Below are positions 1 to 5,285 of a DNA stretch of 6,926 nt, piece by piece (the stretch's first letter is position 1; each line of letters opens with the position of its first letter). The notes below the pieces were generated by a model. The model worked only from the letters and a program-made list of their open reading frames with translations, was not told the DNA's origin and ran no database searches. The stretch spans positions 1 to 6,926 of the forward strand of contig JAUPLJ010000032.1 of the NCBI GenBank assembly GCA_030837425.1. Reading direction: 5' to 3'. Position numbers and translations under genes: made by a program. Source of the stretch: Patescibacteria group bacterium (GTDB taxonomy: Bacteria > Patescibacteriota > Minisyncoccia > Phycocordibacterales > UBA5272).

Positions 1-1
1 T

Positions 2-871
2 ATTAAAAGTAAAAGATTTATGTTTACCGGAGATCTGGGCAATTCTCCATCACCACTTTTAAAAGATACAGAAAAAGTAAAAGGTGTAAATTATTTAATT
101 ATGGAAAGCGTTTATGGGGACAGAAACCATAATCATAGAAATGATAGAGTAGATCTATTAAAAAACACCATTAAAGATATAATCCGAAAAAAAGGAGTTT
201 TAATGATCCCAGCTTTTTCTATAGAAAGGACACAAGAATTAATTTTTGTTTTTAATGAAATGATTGAGCATAAAGAGATTCCATTAATTCCTGTATTTCT
301 TGATTCTCCACTTGGAATAAATATCACTAAAGTTTATCAAAAGTACGAAAAAGATTTTAATGAAAACATAGAATCAATAGTCAGAAAAGGAGATGACATT
401 TTCTCTTTTGCAGGACTAACAATTTCTAAAACCTCAGATGACTCAAAAGCAATACCTCTTTCTCCGAGCCCTAAAATTATAATTGCTGGATCAGGTATGA
501 GTAACGGAGGTAGAATTGTTTATCATGAGGCAAGATATTTACCAGATCCTAAAAATACTTTGCTTTTAGTCGGCTATCAAGCAGCAGGAACTCTAGGTAG
601 AAAATTGCAAGATGGAATTAAAACAATTCATATTCATGGAGAAGAAGTTAAAGTTAATGCTGAGATTGTAGAAATTTCAGGATTTTCAGCCCATAAAGAT
701 TCAGATCATCTTCAAGAATTTGCAGCAGAAATGAAAGACTCACTTGAAAAAGTTTTTGTAGTTCTTGGAGAGCCTCAATCACAAAGTTTTCTTGCACAAA
801 GGCTTGTTGATTTTTATCATCTTCCAGTAAAGGTGCCAGAATTACATGAAATTATAGAGATAGAAGTTTAG
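2..871 (+). CDS. Beta-CASP metallo-beta-lactamase RNase-like protein (5' partial)
   Basis: The reading frame is open from base 2, so the N-terminal metallo-beta-lactamase core (HxHxDH) lies outside the window; the ATG at 20 is internal. Counting from that Met, visible elements are the motif 4 Asp in FTGDLGN (D5), motif A Glu in ESVYGDR (E29), IPAFSIERTQEL (63-74), GSGMSNGGR (157-165), the LPDPKNTLLLVGYQAAGT segment (174-191) and motif B His in GFSAHKD (H225). This is the layout of CPSF73/YSH1-type RNA endo/exonucleases, cytoplasmic zinc enzymes that process or degrade RNA. The place where motif C normally reads HGE here reads VVLGEP, with Leu249 for the zinc-binding His (codon CTT at 764-766). 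Whether the protein is a full nuclease is therefore uncertain; the family call is firm. It ends 1 bp before the next gene, so the two are probably co-transcribed. Confidence 0.9.
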   Translation: MKSKRFMFTGDLGNSPSPLLKDTEKVKGVNYLIMESVYGDRNHNHRNDRVDLLKNTIKDIIRKKGVLMIPAFSIERTQELIFVFNEMIEHKEIPLIPVFLDSPLGINITKVYQKYEKDFNENIESIVRKGDDIFSFAGLTISKTSDDSKAIPLSPSPKIIIAGSGMSNGGRIVYHEARYLPDPKNTLLLVGYQAAGTLGRKLQDGIKTIHIHGEEVKVNAEIVEISGFSAHKDSDHLQEFAAEMKDSLEKVFVVLGEPQSQSFLAQRLVDFYHLPVKVPELHEIIEIEV

Positions 872-872
872 T

Positions 873-1502
873 ATGAATTTTATAAAAAATAAAAAATTAA
901 AAAATAAATATTTTATTTTAAGACATGGCGAAAGTGATGCTTTTAAACTTCATTTAGTTTTGAGTCATCCAGAAAATGGCATTTCTAAATTTGGACTAAC
1001 AAAGAAGGGAATAGAGCAAGTTAGAGATTCTATAAATAAATTTATTATTAAAAATAAAGGGAAATATCTAAATAAAGAAACAGTTATATATTCTTCAGAT
1101 TTTAAAAGGGCAACAGAATCAGCAGAAGTTGCTTCTAAGATTTTAAAAGTAAATAATATTAATTTTACAGAATTATTACGCGAGAGAAATTTTGGTGATT
1201 TTGAAAATACAAGTGATGAAAACTATAAATTGGTATGGAAGTGGGACAAATCATTTGATGATAAATCTCTTAAAAAATTAAAAATAGAAAATACAAAAAA
1301 TGTTCAAGCCAGAACCAGTAAATTAATTTTAAATCTAGAAAAAATCTACTCTAATAAAAGTATTTTACTTGTCGCACATTGTGATACTCTTCAGATTTTA
1401 ATCACAGCTTTTAAAAATAAATTACCAAATCTACACAGAAGTATTAAAAAGTTAGAATTGGGAGAGATTAGAGAATTAAAAAATCTTTCAAAATATAAAT
1501 AA
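873..1502 (+). CDS. Histidine phosphatase (phosphoglycerate mutase-like) family protein
   Basis: A 209-residue cytoplasmic protein of the two-His phosphatase/mutase superfamily. The phosphate-binding pocket is visible as LRHGES (His18 would be the phosphorylated nucleophile), SSDFKRATESA (Arg79), the acid in ELLRERNFGDFE (Glu104) and the second His in LVAHCDTLQ (His169). The usual HGD/HGG after the second His is HCD here. Length suits a simple phosphatase and is short for a glycolytic phosphoglycerate mutase; the substrate cannot be deduced. The ATG lies 1 bp after the stop of the beta-CASP gene, so it probably depends on that gene's transcript and on translational coupling; no clear Shine-Dalgarno sequence is seen. 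The last 35 bp overlap the convergent NUDIX gene, and no terminator is visible between them. Confidence 0.87.
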   Translation: MNFIKNKKLKNKYFILRHGESDAFKLHLVLSHPENGISKFGLTKKGIEQVRDSINKFIIKNKGKYLNKETVIYSSDFKRATESAEVASKILKVNNINFTELLRERNFGDFENTSDENYKLVWKWDKSFDDKSLKKLKIENTKNVQARTSKLILNLEKIYSNKSILLVAHCDTLQILITAFKNKLPNLHRSIKKLELGEIRELKNLSKYK

Positions 1503-1881
1503 TCCAACTTCCTCTTAGTTTTAAATTCTGTATTTCTTTTATATTAAAAAATTTTACATCTAACACATCATCTCCTTTCTTTAATTTCCCAGAATCTATT
1601 TTTGATTTATAAATATTTAATTTTATCATTTTATTGTTAAATTTTTTTAAACTTTTAAAATCCTTTCCAATGATTAAATAGTTTTTATTTTCTATTGTTT
1701 TTACAAAAAATCCAGTTTCTTCTAAAGTTTCCCTAACAGCCGCCTGTTCAATTTCCTCACCCATGTCTACTTTTCCAAGCGGTAATGACCAAAGCCCTAA
1801 AGCCTCTTTATGTTTTTCTTGTACTAACAATATTTTCTTTCCTTTGGTCACTAGAGTCCCAGCAAAATTTTCTACTTTCAT
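1468..1881 (-). CDS. NUDIX hydrolase
   Basis: A 137-residue protein with a complete Nudix box at residues 36-58: Gly36, then Glu42, then REtlEEtGF (50-58), matching Gx5Ex7REUxEExGU. This motif binds the divalent metal and pyrophosphate of nucleoside diphosphate-X substrates. The N-terminal strand pattern (AGTLVTKGKKILLVQEKHK) and WSLPLGKVD are typical of small MutT/ADP-ribose pyrophosphatase-like members; the exact substrate is not readable. The ATG at 1881 sits only about 3 nt after the predicted transcription start of an extended -10 promoter and has no Shine-Dalgarno sequence, so the mRNA is probably nearly leaderless. The gene is divergent from the SLOG gene and overlaps the histidine phosphatase tail to tail by 35 bp. 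Confidence 0.9.
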   Translation of the reverse strand: MKVENFAGTLVTKGKKILLVQEKHKEALGLWSLPLGKVDMGEEIEQAAVRETLEETGFFVKTIENKNYLIIGKDFKSLKKFNNKMIKLNIYKSKIDSGKLKKGDDVLDVKFFNIKEIQNLKLRGSWIIYILKDFLIL

Positions 1882-1890
1882 ATTAAAAAG

Positions 1891-1899
1891 ATTCTATCA
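1891..1899 (-). promoter_or_regulatory. Extended -10 promoter of the NUDIX gene
   Basis: On the minus strand this reads TGATAGAAT, that is TG-N-TAGAAT, one base off the TATAAT consensus with the extended -10 TG. No convincing -35 box is visible. The expected start point is about 3 nt before the ATG at 1881. Motif matching by eye only. Confidence 0.45.
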
Positions 1900-1908
1900 T
1901 AACTTTCA

Positions 1909-1917
1909 TGATATAAT
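1909..1917 (+). promoter_or_regulatory. Extended -10 promoter of the SLOG gene
   Basis: TGATATAAT gives a perfect TATAAT (1912-1917) with a TG one base upstream, an extended -10 that can work without a good -35; none is visible 16-18 bp upstream. The start point would be near 1924, leaving about 15 nt before the ATG at 1939. It lies back to back with the NUDIX promoter in the same 57-bp gap. Confidence 0.55.
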
Positions 1918-1938
1918 TTTTAATGATTAAACAATTTT

Positions 1939-2547
1939 ATGGATTACGAAAAGAAAATAGTCATATCTGTCTCTGGTGCAGCAGAAGTATCCCATTGTGG
2001 GCCTAAAGTCTTAAATATTGCAAAAGAGCTTGGCAGAGAGATCGCAAGACAAGGATGCGTCCTTTCAACAGGGGCTACTAGCGGATTTCCTCACTCTTCT
2101 GCACAAGGATACAAAGAATCAAAAGGAATTTTTTCTTTAGGACTTTCTCCTGCTGCAAATGAAAAAGAGCACACAGATCTTTATCTTCTTCCACTTGATG
2201 CTTGTGATGTGGTTATTTTCACAGGGTTTGGATTCCCGGTCAGAGATATCATGCTTGTAAAGAGCTCGGACGCTATGGTCTTTGGTTGCGGCAGAATTGG
2301 CACCATACACGAATTTACAGTTGCTTTTGAATCAAACATACCGATAGGAATTTTAGAAGGCTCTTGGGCGACAGACAAGGTCATCAGAGATATTTTAAGA
2401 AACAGTAATAGAACAAATCCAAATGTAATTTTTGAATCAGATCCAAAAAAGATTATAGAAAAATTAAAAGAAATGGTAAAAGCGAATACAGACAGAAAAG
2501 AAATGGGGGACATCAGTATGGTAGAAGAATTGAAAGCAAAAGTATAA
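1939..2547 (+). CDS. SLOG/LOG-like Rossmann-fold protein (TIGR00725-like)
   Basis: A 202-residue protein with a Rossmann-like nucleotide-binding layout. Residues 6-14 (KIVIS... SGAAEV) form the first strand and loop, 42-57 (LSTGATSGFPHSSAQG) stand where LOG proteins carry a glycine-rich TGGG..G..GA loop, and 116-126 (GCGRIGTIHEF) correspond to the LOG signature PGGxGTxxE, with Gly121, Thr122 and Glu125 kept. The family includes LOG nucleotide phosphoribohydrolases (which cut the N-glycosidic bond of nucleoside 5'-monophosphates) and molybdopterin- or nucleotide-binding carriers. The first PGG is changed to GCGR, so LOG catalysis should not be assumed; a nucleotide-sensing or base-releasing role is inference. 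The gene has its own extended -10 promoter and a strong terminator, so it is probably monocistronic. No Shine-Dalgarno sequence is present. Confidence 0.75.
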   Translation: MDYEKKIVISVSGAAEVSHCGPKVLNIAKELGREIARQGCVLSTGATSGFPHSSAQGYKESKGIFSLGLSPAANEKEHTDLYLLPLDACDVVIFTGFGFPVRDIMLVKSSDAMVFGCGRIGTIHEFTVAFESNIPIGILEGSWATDKVIRDILRNSNRTNPNVIFESDPKKIIEKLKEMVKANTDRKEMGDISMVEELKAKV

Positions 2548-2554
2548 ATTAACA

Positions 2555-2585
2555 TAAAAAAGCAATTTGTAAAATTGCTTTTTTA
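2555..2585 (+). terminator. Rho-independent terminator after the SLOG gene
   Basis: AGCAATTT (2561-2568) pairs with AAATTGCT (2572-2579) around a 3-nt loop. The stem extends by A-T pairs into flanking A and T runs, giving a T tract on the + strand after the stem. It lies 8 bp past the stop codon at 2547. Confidence 0.85.
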
Positions 2586-2593
2586 TTAACCTT

Positions 2594-2620
2594 TTGAGAT
2601 AATTTATTTATATAAATAAT
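2594..2620 (+). promoter_or_regulatory. Weak candidate promoter of the gene at 2630
   Basis: TTGAGA at 2594-2599 resembles a -35 box. The AT stretch at 2611-2620 offers AATAAT (2615-2620, 15-bp spacing) as a -10. Spacing is short and the region is very AT-rich, so this is tentative; a promoter is expected here because a terminator lies immediately upstream. Confidence 0.3.
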
Positions 2621-2629
2621 CAAAAAAAT

Positions 2630-3145
2630 ATGTCTCAAGAAAAAATATATTCGAATGAAGATTCAGGTTTTAATAAAAAGACAACTGAACAACCGATGAC
2701 AGAAGAAAGAATGGCTGAGTTGTCTAACAAATATGATATAAAGCCAGAAAAATCTAAAGAAGAAATTGAAAATGAGGTGAATGCTACAGAGGCTAATTTA
2801 ATTGAACCTAAAATTGATGAGAGAGAGAAGGGAACTATAAATAATCCAGAACTTACTCAGTCACAAATAGAAAGTTTGTTGAATAACCTTAATCATTTTG
2901 GGGCGTTGCTAGGTAATTCTAACAGAATGGAATATTTATTGTATAAAGGTCTTATTTCGACTGACCAAGTTGCAGAAAAAGTTCAAAAAGTTATTAATAA
3001 TTTTATTGAAAAAGGTAAAAAAGATAAAGATTCCTCAGAAATTATAAAAGCTGATCTTTCAGATAATTTAGATGAATTAAAATCTGGATTTGCTAATCCT
3101 CAATATTTTGACGAAATTAATTCCAAATTAAAAATTAATATTTAG
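2630..3145 (+). CDS. Hypothetical hydrophilic protein
   Basis: I do not recognise this 171-residue protein. It has no signal peptide or membrane segment. Residues 1-70 are rich in Glu, Lys, Asn and Thr and look disordered. Residues about 73-125 (ELTQSQIESLLNNLNHFGALL... YKGLISTDQVAEKVQKVINNFI) look like two or three amphipathic helices, and the last 40 residues are again helical and charged. The gene is flanked by its own upstream and downstream terminators, so it is a single-gene unit. The ATG follows an A-rich stretch with no Shine-Dalgarno sequence. Codon choice looks like that of the neighbouring genes. A role in binding a partner protein is possible, but nothing in the sequence names one. 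Confidence 0.75.
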   Translation: MSQEKIYSNEDSGFNKKTTEQPMTEERMAELSNKYDIKPEKSKEEIENEVNATEANLIEPKIDEREKGTINNPELTQSQIESLLNNLNHFGALLGNSNRMEYLLYKGLISTDQVAEKVQKVINNFIEKGKKDKDSSEIIKADLSDNLDELKSGFANPQYFDEINSKLKINI

Positions 3146-3156
3146 TATAATAAAAA

Positions 3157-3185
3157 TAAAACCTCGTATAAATTACGAGGTTTTA
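3157..3185. terminator. Bidirectional terminator between convergent units
   Basis: A perfect 12-bp stem, TAAAACCTCGTA (3157-3168) with TACGAGGTTTTA (3174-3185), and a 5-nt loop. T-rich runs follow the stem on both strands (TTTTATTTTTTT on +, TTTTATTTTTATTA on -). It can end both the gene at 2630-3145 and the infC-rpmI-rplT operon, whose last stop codon is at 3196. Confidence 0.88.
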
Positions 3186-3195
3186 TTTTTTTAGA

Positions 3196-3540
3196 TTACT
3201 TTGTAGCTTCTACGATTTTTTTGAATATTTCTGGATTATTTTCTGCAAGATCTGCAAGAATTTTTCTATCAAGAATAATATTTTTTAGTTTTAGGGCATT
3301 TATGAATTTACTGTAAGTTGTGCCCAACTCTCTTAAAGCTGCATTCATTTTCACATTCCAAAGCTTCCTCATGTCATTTTTCTTATCTTTTCTGTGTGCG
3401 AATGAATGTGATCCTGCTTTACGAAGTGCCACTTTTGCTTCTACTTCTTTTTTGCTTCTACCGAATTGATATCCTTTTGCTCTCTTTAGGACATTGCGGC
3501 GATGCTTCATTGCGATTTTACTTCTTTTTACTCTAGCCAT
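3196..3540 (-). CDS. rplT: 50S ribosomal protein L20
   Basis: A 114-residue protein with the bL20 signature from the first residue: MARVKRSKIA, RNVLKRAKGYQFGRSK, FAHRKDKKNDMRKLWNVKMNAALRE, YSKFINALK and the C-terminal LDRKILADLAENNPEIF. L20 binds 23S rRNA, is needed early in large-subunit assembly, and in several bacteria represses its own operon. Length is close to the usual value (about 117), with a basic N-terminal extension and a globular C-terminal domain both present. It is the last gene of the canonical infC-rpmI-rplT order, 18 bp after rpmI, and is followed by a strong terminator. No Shine-Dalgarno sequence is seen before the ATG. Confidence 0.97.
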   Translation of the reverse strand: MARVKRSKIAMKHRRNVLKRAKGYQFGRSKKEVEAKVALRKAGSHSFAHRKDKKNDMRKLWNVKMNAALRELGTTYSKFINALKLKNIILDRKILADLAENNPEIFKKIVEATK

Positions 3541-3558
3541 AAATTTGATTTATATAAA

Positions 3559-3753
3559 TTACTTCTTTAATAACCCAGGCAAAAATCTTCTCTTTGCTTT
3601 ATTTGTCATAACAAACTCCTTCATTTTCTTACCAGCGAGCTGTTTTGTTCTTGTTTGTCTTGCATTAAAGTGGTTGAATCCAGGCTTTCTTCCAAGAATC
3701 TTTCCAGTCTTTGTGATCTTTAATCTTTTTAATAATGATTTGTTTGTCTTCAT
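3559..3753 (-). CDS. rpmI: 50S ribosomal protein L35
   Basis: A 64-residue small basic bL35 protein starting MKTNKSLLKRLKITKTGKI, then GRKPGFNHFNARQT and KAKRRFLPGLLKK at the C-terminus, which is the family layout and length (64-66). I chose the ATG at 3753. An upstream in-frame TTG at 3777 would add eight residues (MRFVLNKF) that have no counterpart in L35, and it lies inside a small hairpin. The conserved MKT start supports the shorter form. L35 sits in the large subunit near L20 and L15. It lies 63 bp after infC and 18 bp before rplT, the usual order. No usable Shine-Dalgarno sequence is present; a GAGG 18 nt upstream is too far. Confidence 0.95.
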   Translation of the reverse strand: MKTNKSLLKRLKITKTGKILGRKPGFNHFNARQTRTKQLAGKKMKEFVMTNKAKRRFLPGLLKK

Positions 3754-3768
3754 AAATTTATTTAAAAC

Positions 3769-3786
3769 AAACCTCAATAGAGATTT
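3769..3786 (-). promoter_or_regulatory. Small mRNA hairpin between infC and rpmI
   Basis: On the minus-strand transcript, AAAUCUC (3786-3780) pairs with GAGGUUU (3775-3769) around a UAUU loop, 7 bp including one G-U pair. It lies in the 63-nt infC-rpmI gap, where other bacteria hold part of the L20 control site. A regulatory role is only inferred. Confidence 0.35.
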
Positions 3787-3816
3787 GCTTAACTTAGTCG
3801 GTTAATAATATCACAA

Positions 3817-4374
3817 TTACTTAGCTTTTTCAAGTACTACAATGAATGATTTATTACCTACTTTTTTGATAGGCTCAGCCGTTTTATATTCGCAGGGGAT
3901 AATAACAAGTATTCTATTCAACCTCTCTCTTAAAAATGAATCCTCCATGAATTTTGTTCTTCCTTTTAATTGAAGCTCAATTTTTACTCTGTGTCCTTCT
4001 TTCATCCATTCCGCAGCTCTTTTAGCTTTGATACCAAGGTCATTATCACTAATCTCTACACTCATTTGTATATTTTTTGTCTCACTATTTACTTGTTTTG
4101 ATTTTACCTCCTTTTTCTTTTTACTCATTTCGTAAGTGTGCTTTCCGTAGTCTGCAATTTTGCAAATCGGTGGATTTACAGTTGAAGAAAGCTCAATCAG
4201 ATCTAGCCCTGCTTCTTTTGCGAGTCTTAATGCTTCATCTTTACTAATGACGCCGAGATTTTTTCCTTTTTCGTCTATCACTCTCATTTCGAAAGCGCGT
4301 ATTTGATTATTAATACTAACTTTGTTTAAAAACTTTCTAAAACTATAATCATCTTTTTTAATTGGTAGAGCCAT
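3817..4374 (-). CDS. infC: Translation initiation factor IF-3
   Basis: A 185-residue IF-3 with both domains. The N-domain, from about residue 20, reads INNQIRAFEMRVIDEKGKNLG, EALRLAKEAGLDLIELS and NPPICKIADYGKHTYE. A Lys-rich linker helix (KKKKEVKSKQ) follows. The C-domain contains KNIQMSVEISDNDLGIKAKRAAEWMKEGHRVKIELQLKGR and ends near FIVVLEKAK. IF-3 binds the 30S subunit, prevents subunit joining and checks start codon and initiator tRNA. The start is an ordinary ATG, unlike the AUU used for autoregulation in E. coli. The N-terminal 19 residues are slightly longer than in many homologues but the Met is followed by a plausible sequence. The ATG is 6 bp after the DUF5652 gene, so the two are in one operon. 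Confidence 0.97.
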   Translation of the reverse strand: MALPIKKDDYSFRKFLNKVSINNQIRAFEMRVIDEKGKNLGVISKDEALRLAKEAGLDLIELSSTVNPPICKIADYGKHTYEMSKKKKEVKSKQVNSETKNIQMSVEISDNDLGIKAKRAAEWMKEGHRVKIELQLKGRTKFMEDSFLRERLNRILVIIPCEYKTAEPIKKVGNKSFIVVLEKAK

Positions 4375-4380
4375 AGGTTG

Positions 4381-4761
4381 TTATTGATTTATTTCTTGTT
4401 TAACTTCTTCTAGTTTTACTTCTGGCACTGGTGCAGAAATTTCTTCTTTCTTTTCTTCGACTACTATTTCACTTTTTTCTTCAGTGATTATTTCTGTTTT
4501 TATTTCTGGTGCTGGAGAAGGTGAGGGAGTCTCAGATTTCACTCCTTCTTTTACTTCTTGGTCTTTGATAATAAATAAATAAACCATTTCTAATAATCCG
4601 AGAGTATTTACAACGAATAAAATAATAAACCAAACTGGGCTATTATTTCTTCCAGCTTTGTATAAAGCAAACCCTTTCCAGACAAGACTCCAGACTATTA
4701 ATGAGACAAAAAGAGTCGGATGTGTTGAAAAGAAATATTGTAGATTAATTACATTTTGCAT
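4381..4761 (-). CDS. DUF5652-like two-helix membrane protein
   Basis: A 126-residue protein with two predicted membrane helices, about residues 15-35 (TLFVSLIVWSLVWKGFALYKA) and 43-65 (VWFIILFVVNTLGLLEMVYLF). The second carries the WF...NTLGLLE..YLF pattern and the first the WK..AL.KA pattern that I associate with DUF5652, a domain common in Patescibacteria; this is from memory, not a search. After residue 66 the chain is a long Glu/Lys/Pro-rich tail (SPSPAPE, EEKSE, EEKKEE) that is probably disordered. The topology is not certain. It is the first gene of the infC-rpmI-rplT operon, 6 bp before infC, with a promoter just upstream. Its function is unknown; its constant company with translation genes here is a clue at most. 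Confidence 0.8.
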   Translation of the reverse strand: MQNVINLQYFFSTHPTLFVSLIVWSLVWKGFALYKAGRNNSPVWFIILFVVNTLGLLEMVYLFIIKDQEVKEGVKSETPSPSPAPEIKTEIITEEKSEIVVEEKKEEISAPVPEVKLEEVKQEINQ

Positions 4762-4774
4762 ATTTTATTGGCTT

Positions 4775-4803
4775 ATTATAGCACAAAACATATTTTCTGT
4801 GGA
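4775..4803 (-). promoter_or_regulatory. Promoter of the DUF5652-infC-rpmI-rplT operon
   Basis: On the minus strand a perfect TATAAT lies at 4780-4775. TCCACA (4803-4798), four of six matches to TTGACA, lies 17 bp upstream. The -35 box overlaps the last bases of the tmRNA gene. The expected start is near 4768, only about 7 nt before the ATG at 4761, giving a nearly leaderless mRNA. Confidence 0.55.
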
Positions 4804-5186
4804 AGTGGGGGGAGTTGAACCCCCGTGCAGATAATTTCTATAAATGACTCTAGTTTCGTATCTTATTTTTTATTTTTCGTCTAAACATATAAAATAAGAA
4901 AAATTGTTTAGCTTAGCTTTTTGTATTTCAAAAATTTTGGAGAAAACTAACTCAAAATTTTCTACACATGATCTTTATATTATCAAATCTCTCATGACAT
5001 GTGCTAAGAGTTGACACCAAAGCGGCTTAAAATTAAGCGGCTACTGGAGCGAATCCATACGCCACGAATGGTGAACGGATTGCTTTAGCTGTATTGTTTG
5101 CAGCGTAGTTGAAAGATTTTTACGATTTACTTTCATTATCGGAAACCACATTTACAAATAACTAAGTGTCGAATCCTGACACTCCC
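4800..5186 (-). ncRNA. ssrA: Transfer-messenger RNA (tmRNA)
   Basis: Both tRNA-like ends are visible on the minus strand. The 5' end reads GGGAGTGTCAGGATTCGACA, matching the conserved tmRNA start (E. coli GGGGCTGATTCTGGATTCGAC). The 3' end has the T arm CGGGGGTTCAACTCCCCC followed by CACTTCC. GGGAGUG and CACUUCC form a 7-bp acceptor stem with one G-U pair. The discriminator A is at 4800; the next bases are CA, so the CCA end is not encoded and must be added. Length is about 387 nt. tmRNA with SmpB frees stalled ribosomes and tags the incomplete protein for proteolysis. An internal reading frame (5119-5033) supplies the tag. The middle is very AT-rich, as expected for pseudoknots in a low-GC genome. 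It has its own promoter; I see no terminator between it and the next operon. Confidence 0.95.
5033..5119 (-). other. tmRNA proteolysis-tag reading frame
   Basis: A frame inside the tmRNA ends in GCT CCA GTA GCC GCT TAA, giving a tag terminus APVAA and stop at 5035-5033. It is open back to a TAA at 5122-5120, so the tag has at most 28 residues. If the resume codon is the GCA at 5101, the tag has 22 residues, starting ANNTAKAIRS and ending FVAYGFAPVAA. If it is the AAA at 5119, KSFNYA is added in front. The hydrophobic VAA end suits ClpXP-type recognition (E. coli tag ends LAA). The start cannot be fixed by eye. Confidence 0.8.
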
Positions 5187-5196
5187 AATGTTTAGA

Positions 5197-5225
5197 ATTA
5201 TACAACATAATTTATCTTTTAGCAA
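5197..5225 (-). promoter_or_regulatory. ssrA promoter
   Basis: On the minus strand, TTGCTA (5225-5220, four of six matches to TTGACA), a 17-bp spacer and a perfect TATAAT (5202-5197). The -10 is 10 nt before the mature 5' end at 5186, so a few leader bases would be removed, normally by RNase P. Confidence 0.7.
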
Positions 5226-5241
5226 ATAGAATTTAACAAAT

Positions 5242-5271
5242 AAAAAAGGATTGGTATACCAATCCTTTTTT
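5242..5271. terminator. Perfect 30-bp palindromic terminator
   Basis: The sequence is exactly self-complementary about 5256/5257: AAAAAAGGATTGGTA on one side, TACCAATCCTTTTTT on the other. As RNA it forms a G/C-containing hairpin with a run of Ts on either strand. It lies between the end of the minus-strand gene at 5286 and the ssrA promoter, so it should stop read-through into ssrA. Confidence 0.85.
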
Positions 5272-5285
5272 GAATTTAAAAATTC

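Noticed and set aside
2181..2555. 124-residue minus-strand open frame
   Set aside because: It lies antisense within the SLOG gene, has no recognisable motif, and starts inside the terminator region.
3754..3777. Upstream TTG start for rpmI adding eight residues
   Set aside because: The family start MKT aligns with the ATG at 3753, and the extra residues have no match in L35.
3494..3805. Hydrophobic open frame on the + strand across rpmI and rplT
   Set aside because: It is antisense to two conserved ribosomal protein genes; hydrophobic content comes from reading Lys/Arg codons on the opposite strand.
4801..4830. Possible tRNA gene from the T-arm-like GGTTCAA sequence
   Set aside because: The matching 5' acceptor strand lies at 5180-5186, about 380 bases away, with the conserved tmRNA start, so it is the 3' end of tmRNA.
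5033..5052. Repeated AGCCGCTT around the tmRNA tag stop codon as a mobile repeat
   Set aside because: It is a short direct repeat inside the tmRNA and is best explained by the tag's Ala codons and adjoining RNA structure.
5242..5271. 30-bp perfect palindrome as a protein-binding operator or integration site
   Set aside because: Flanking A and T runs and its place right after a gene end fit a bidirectional terminator; no second copy or target duplication is seen.
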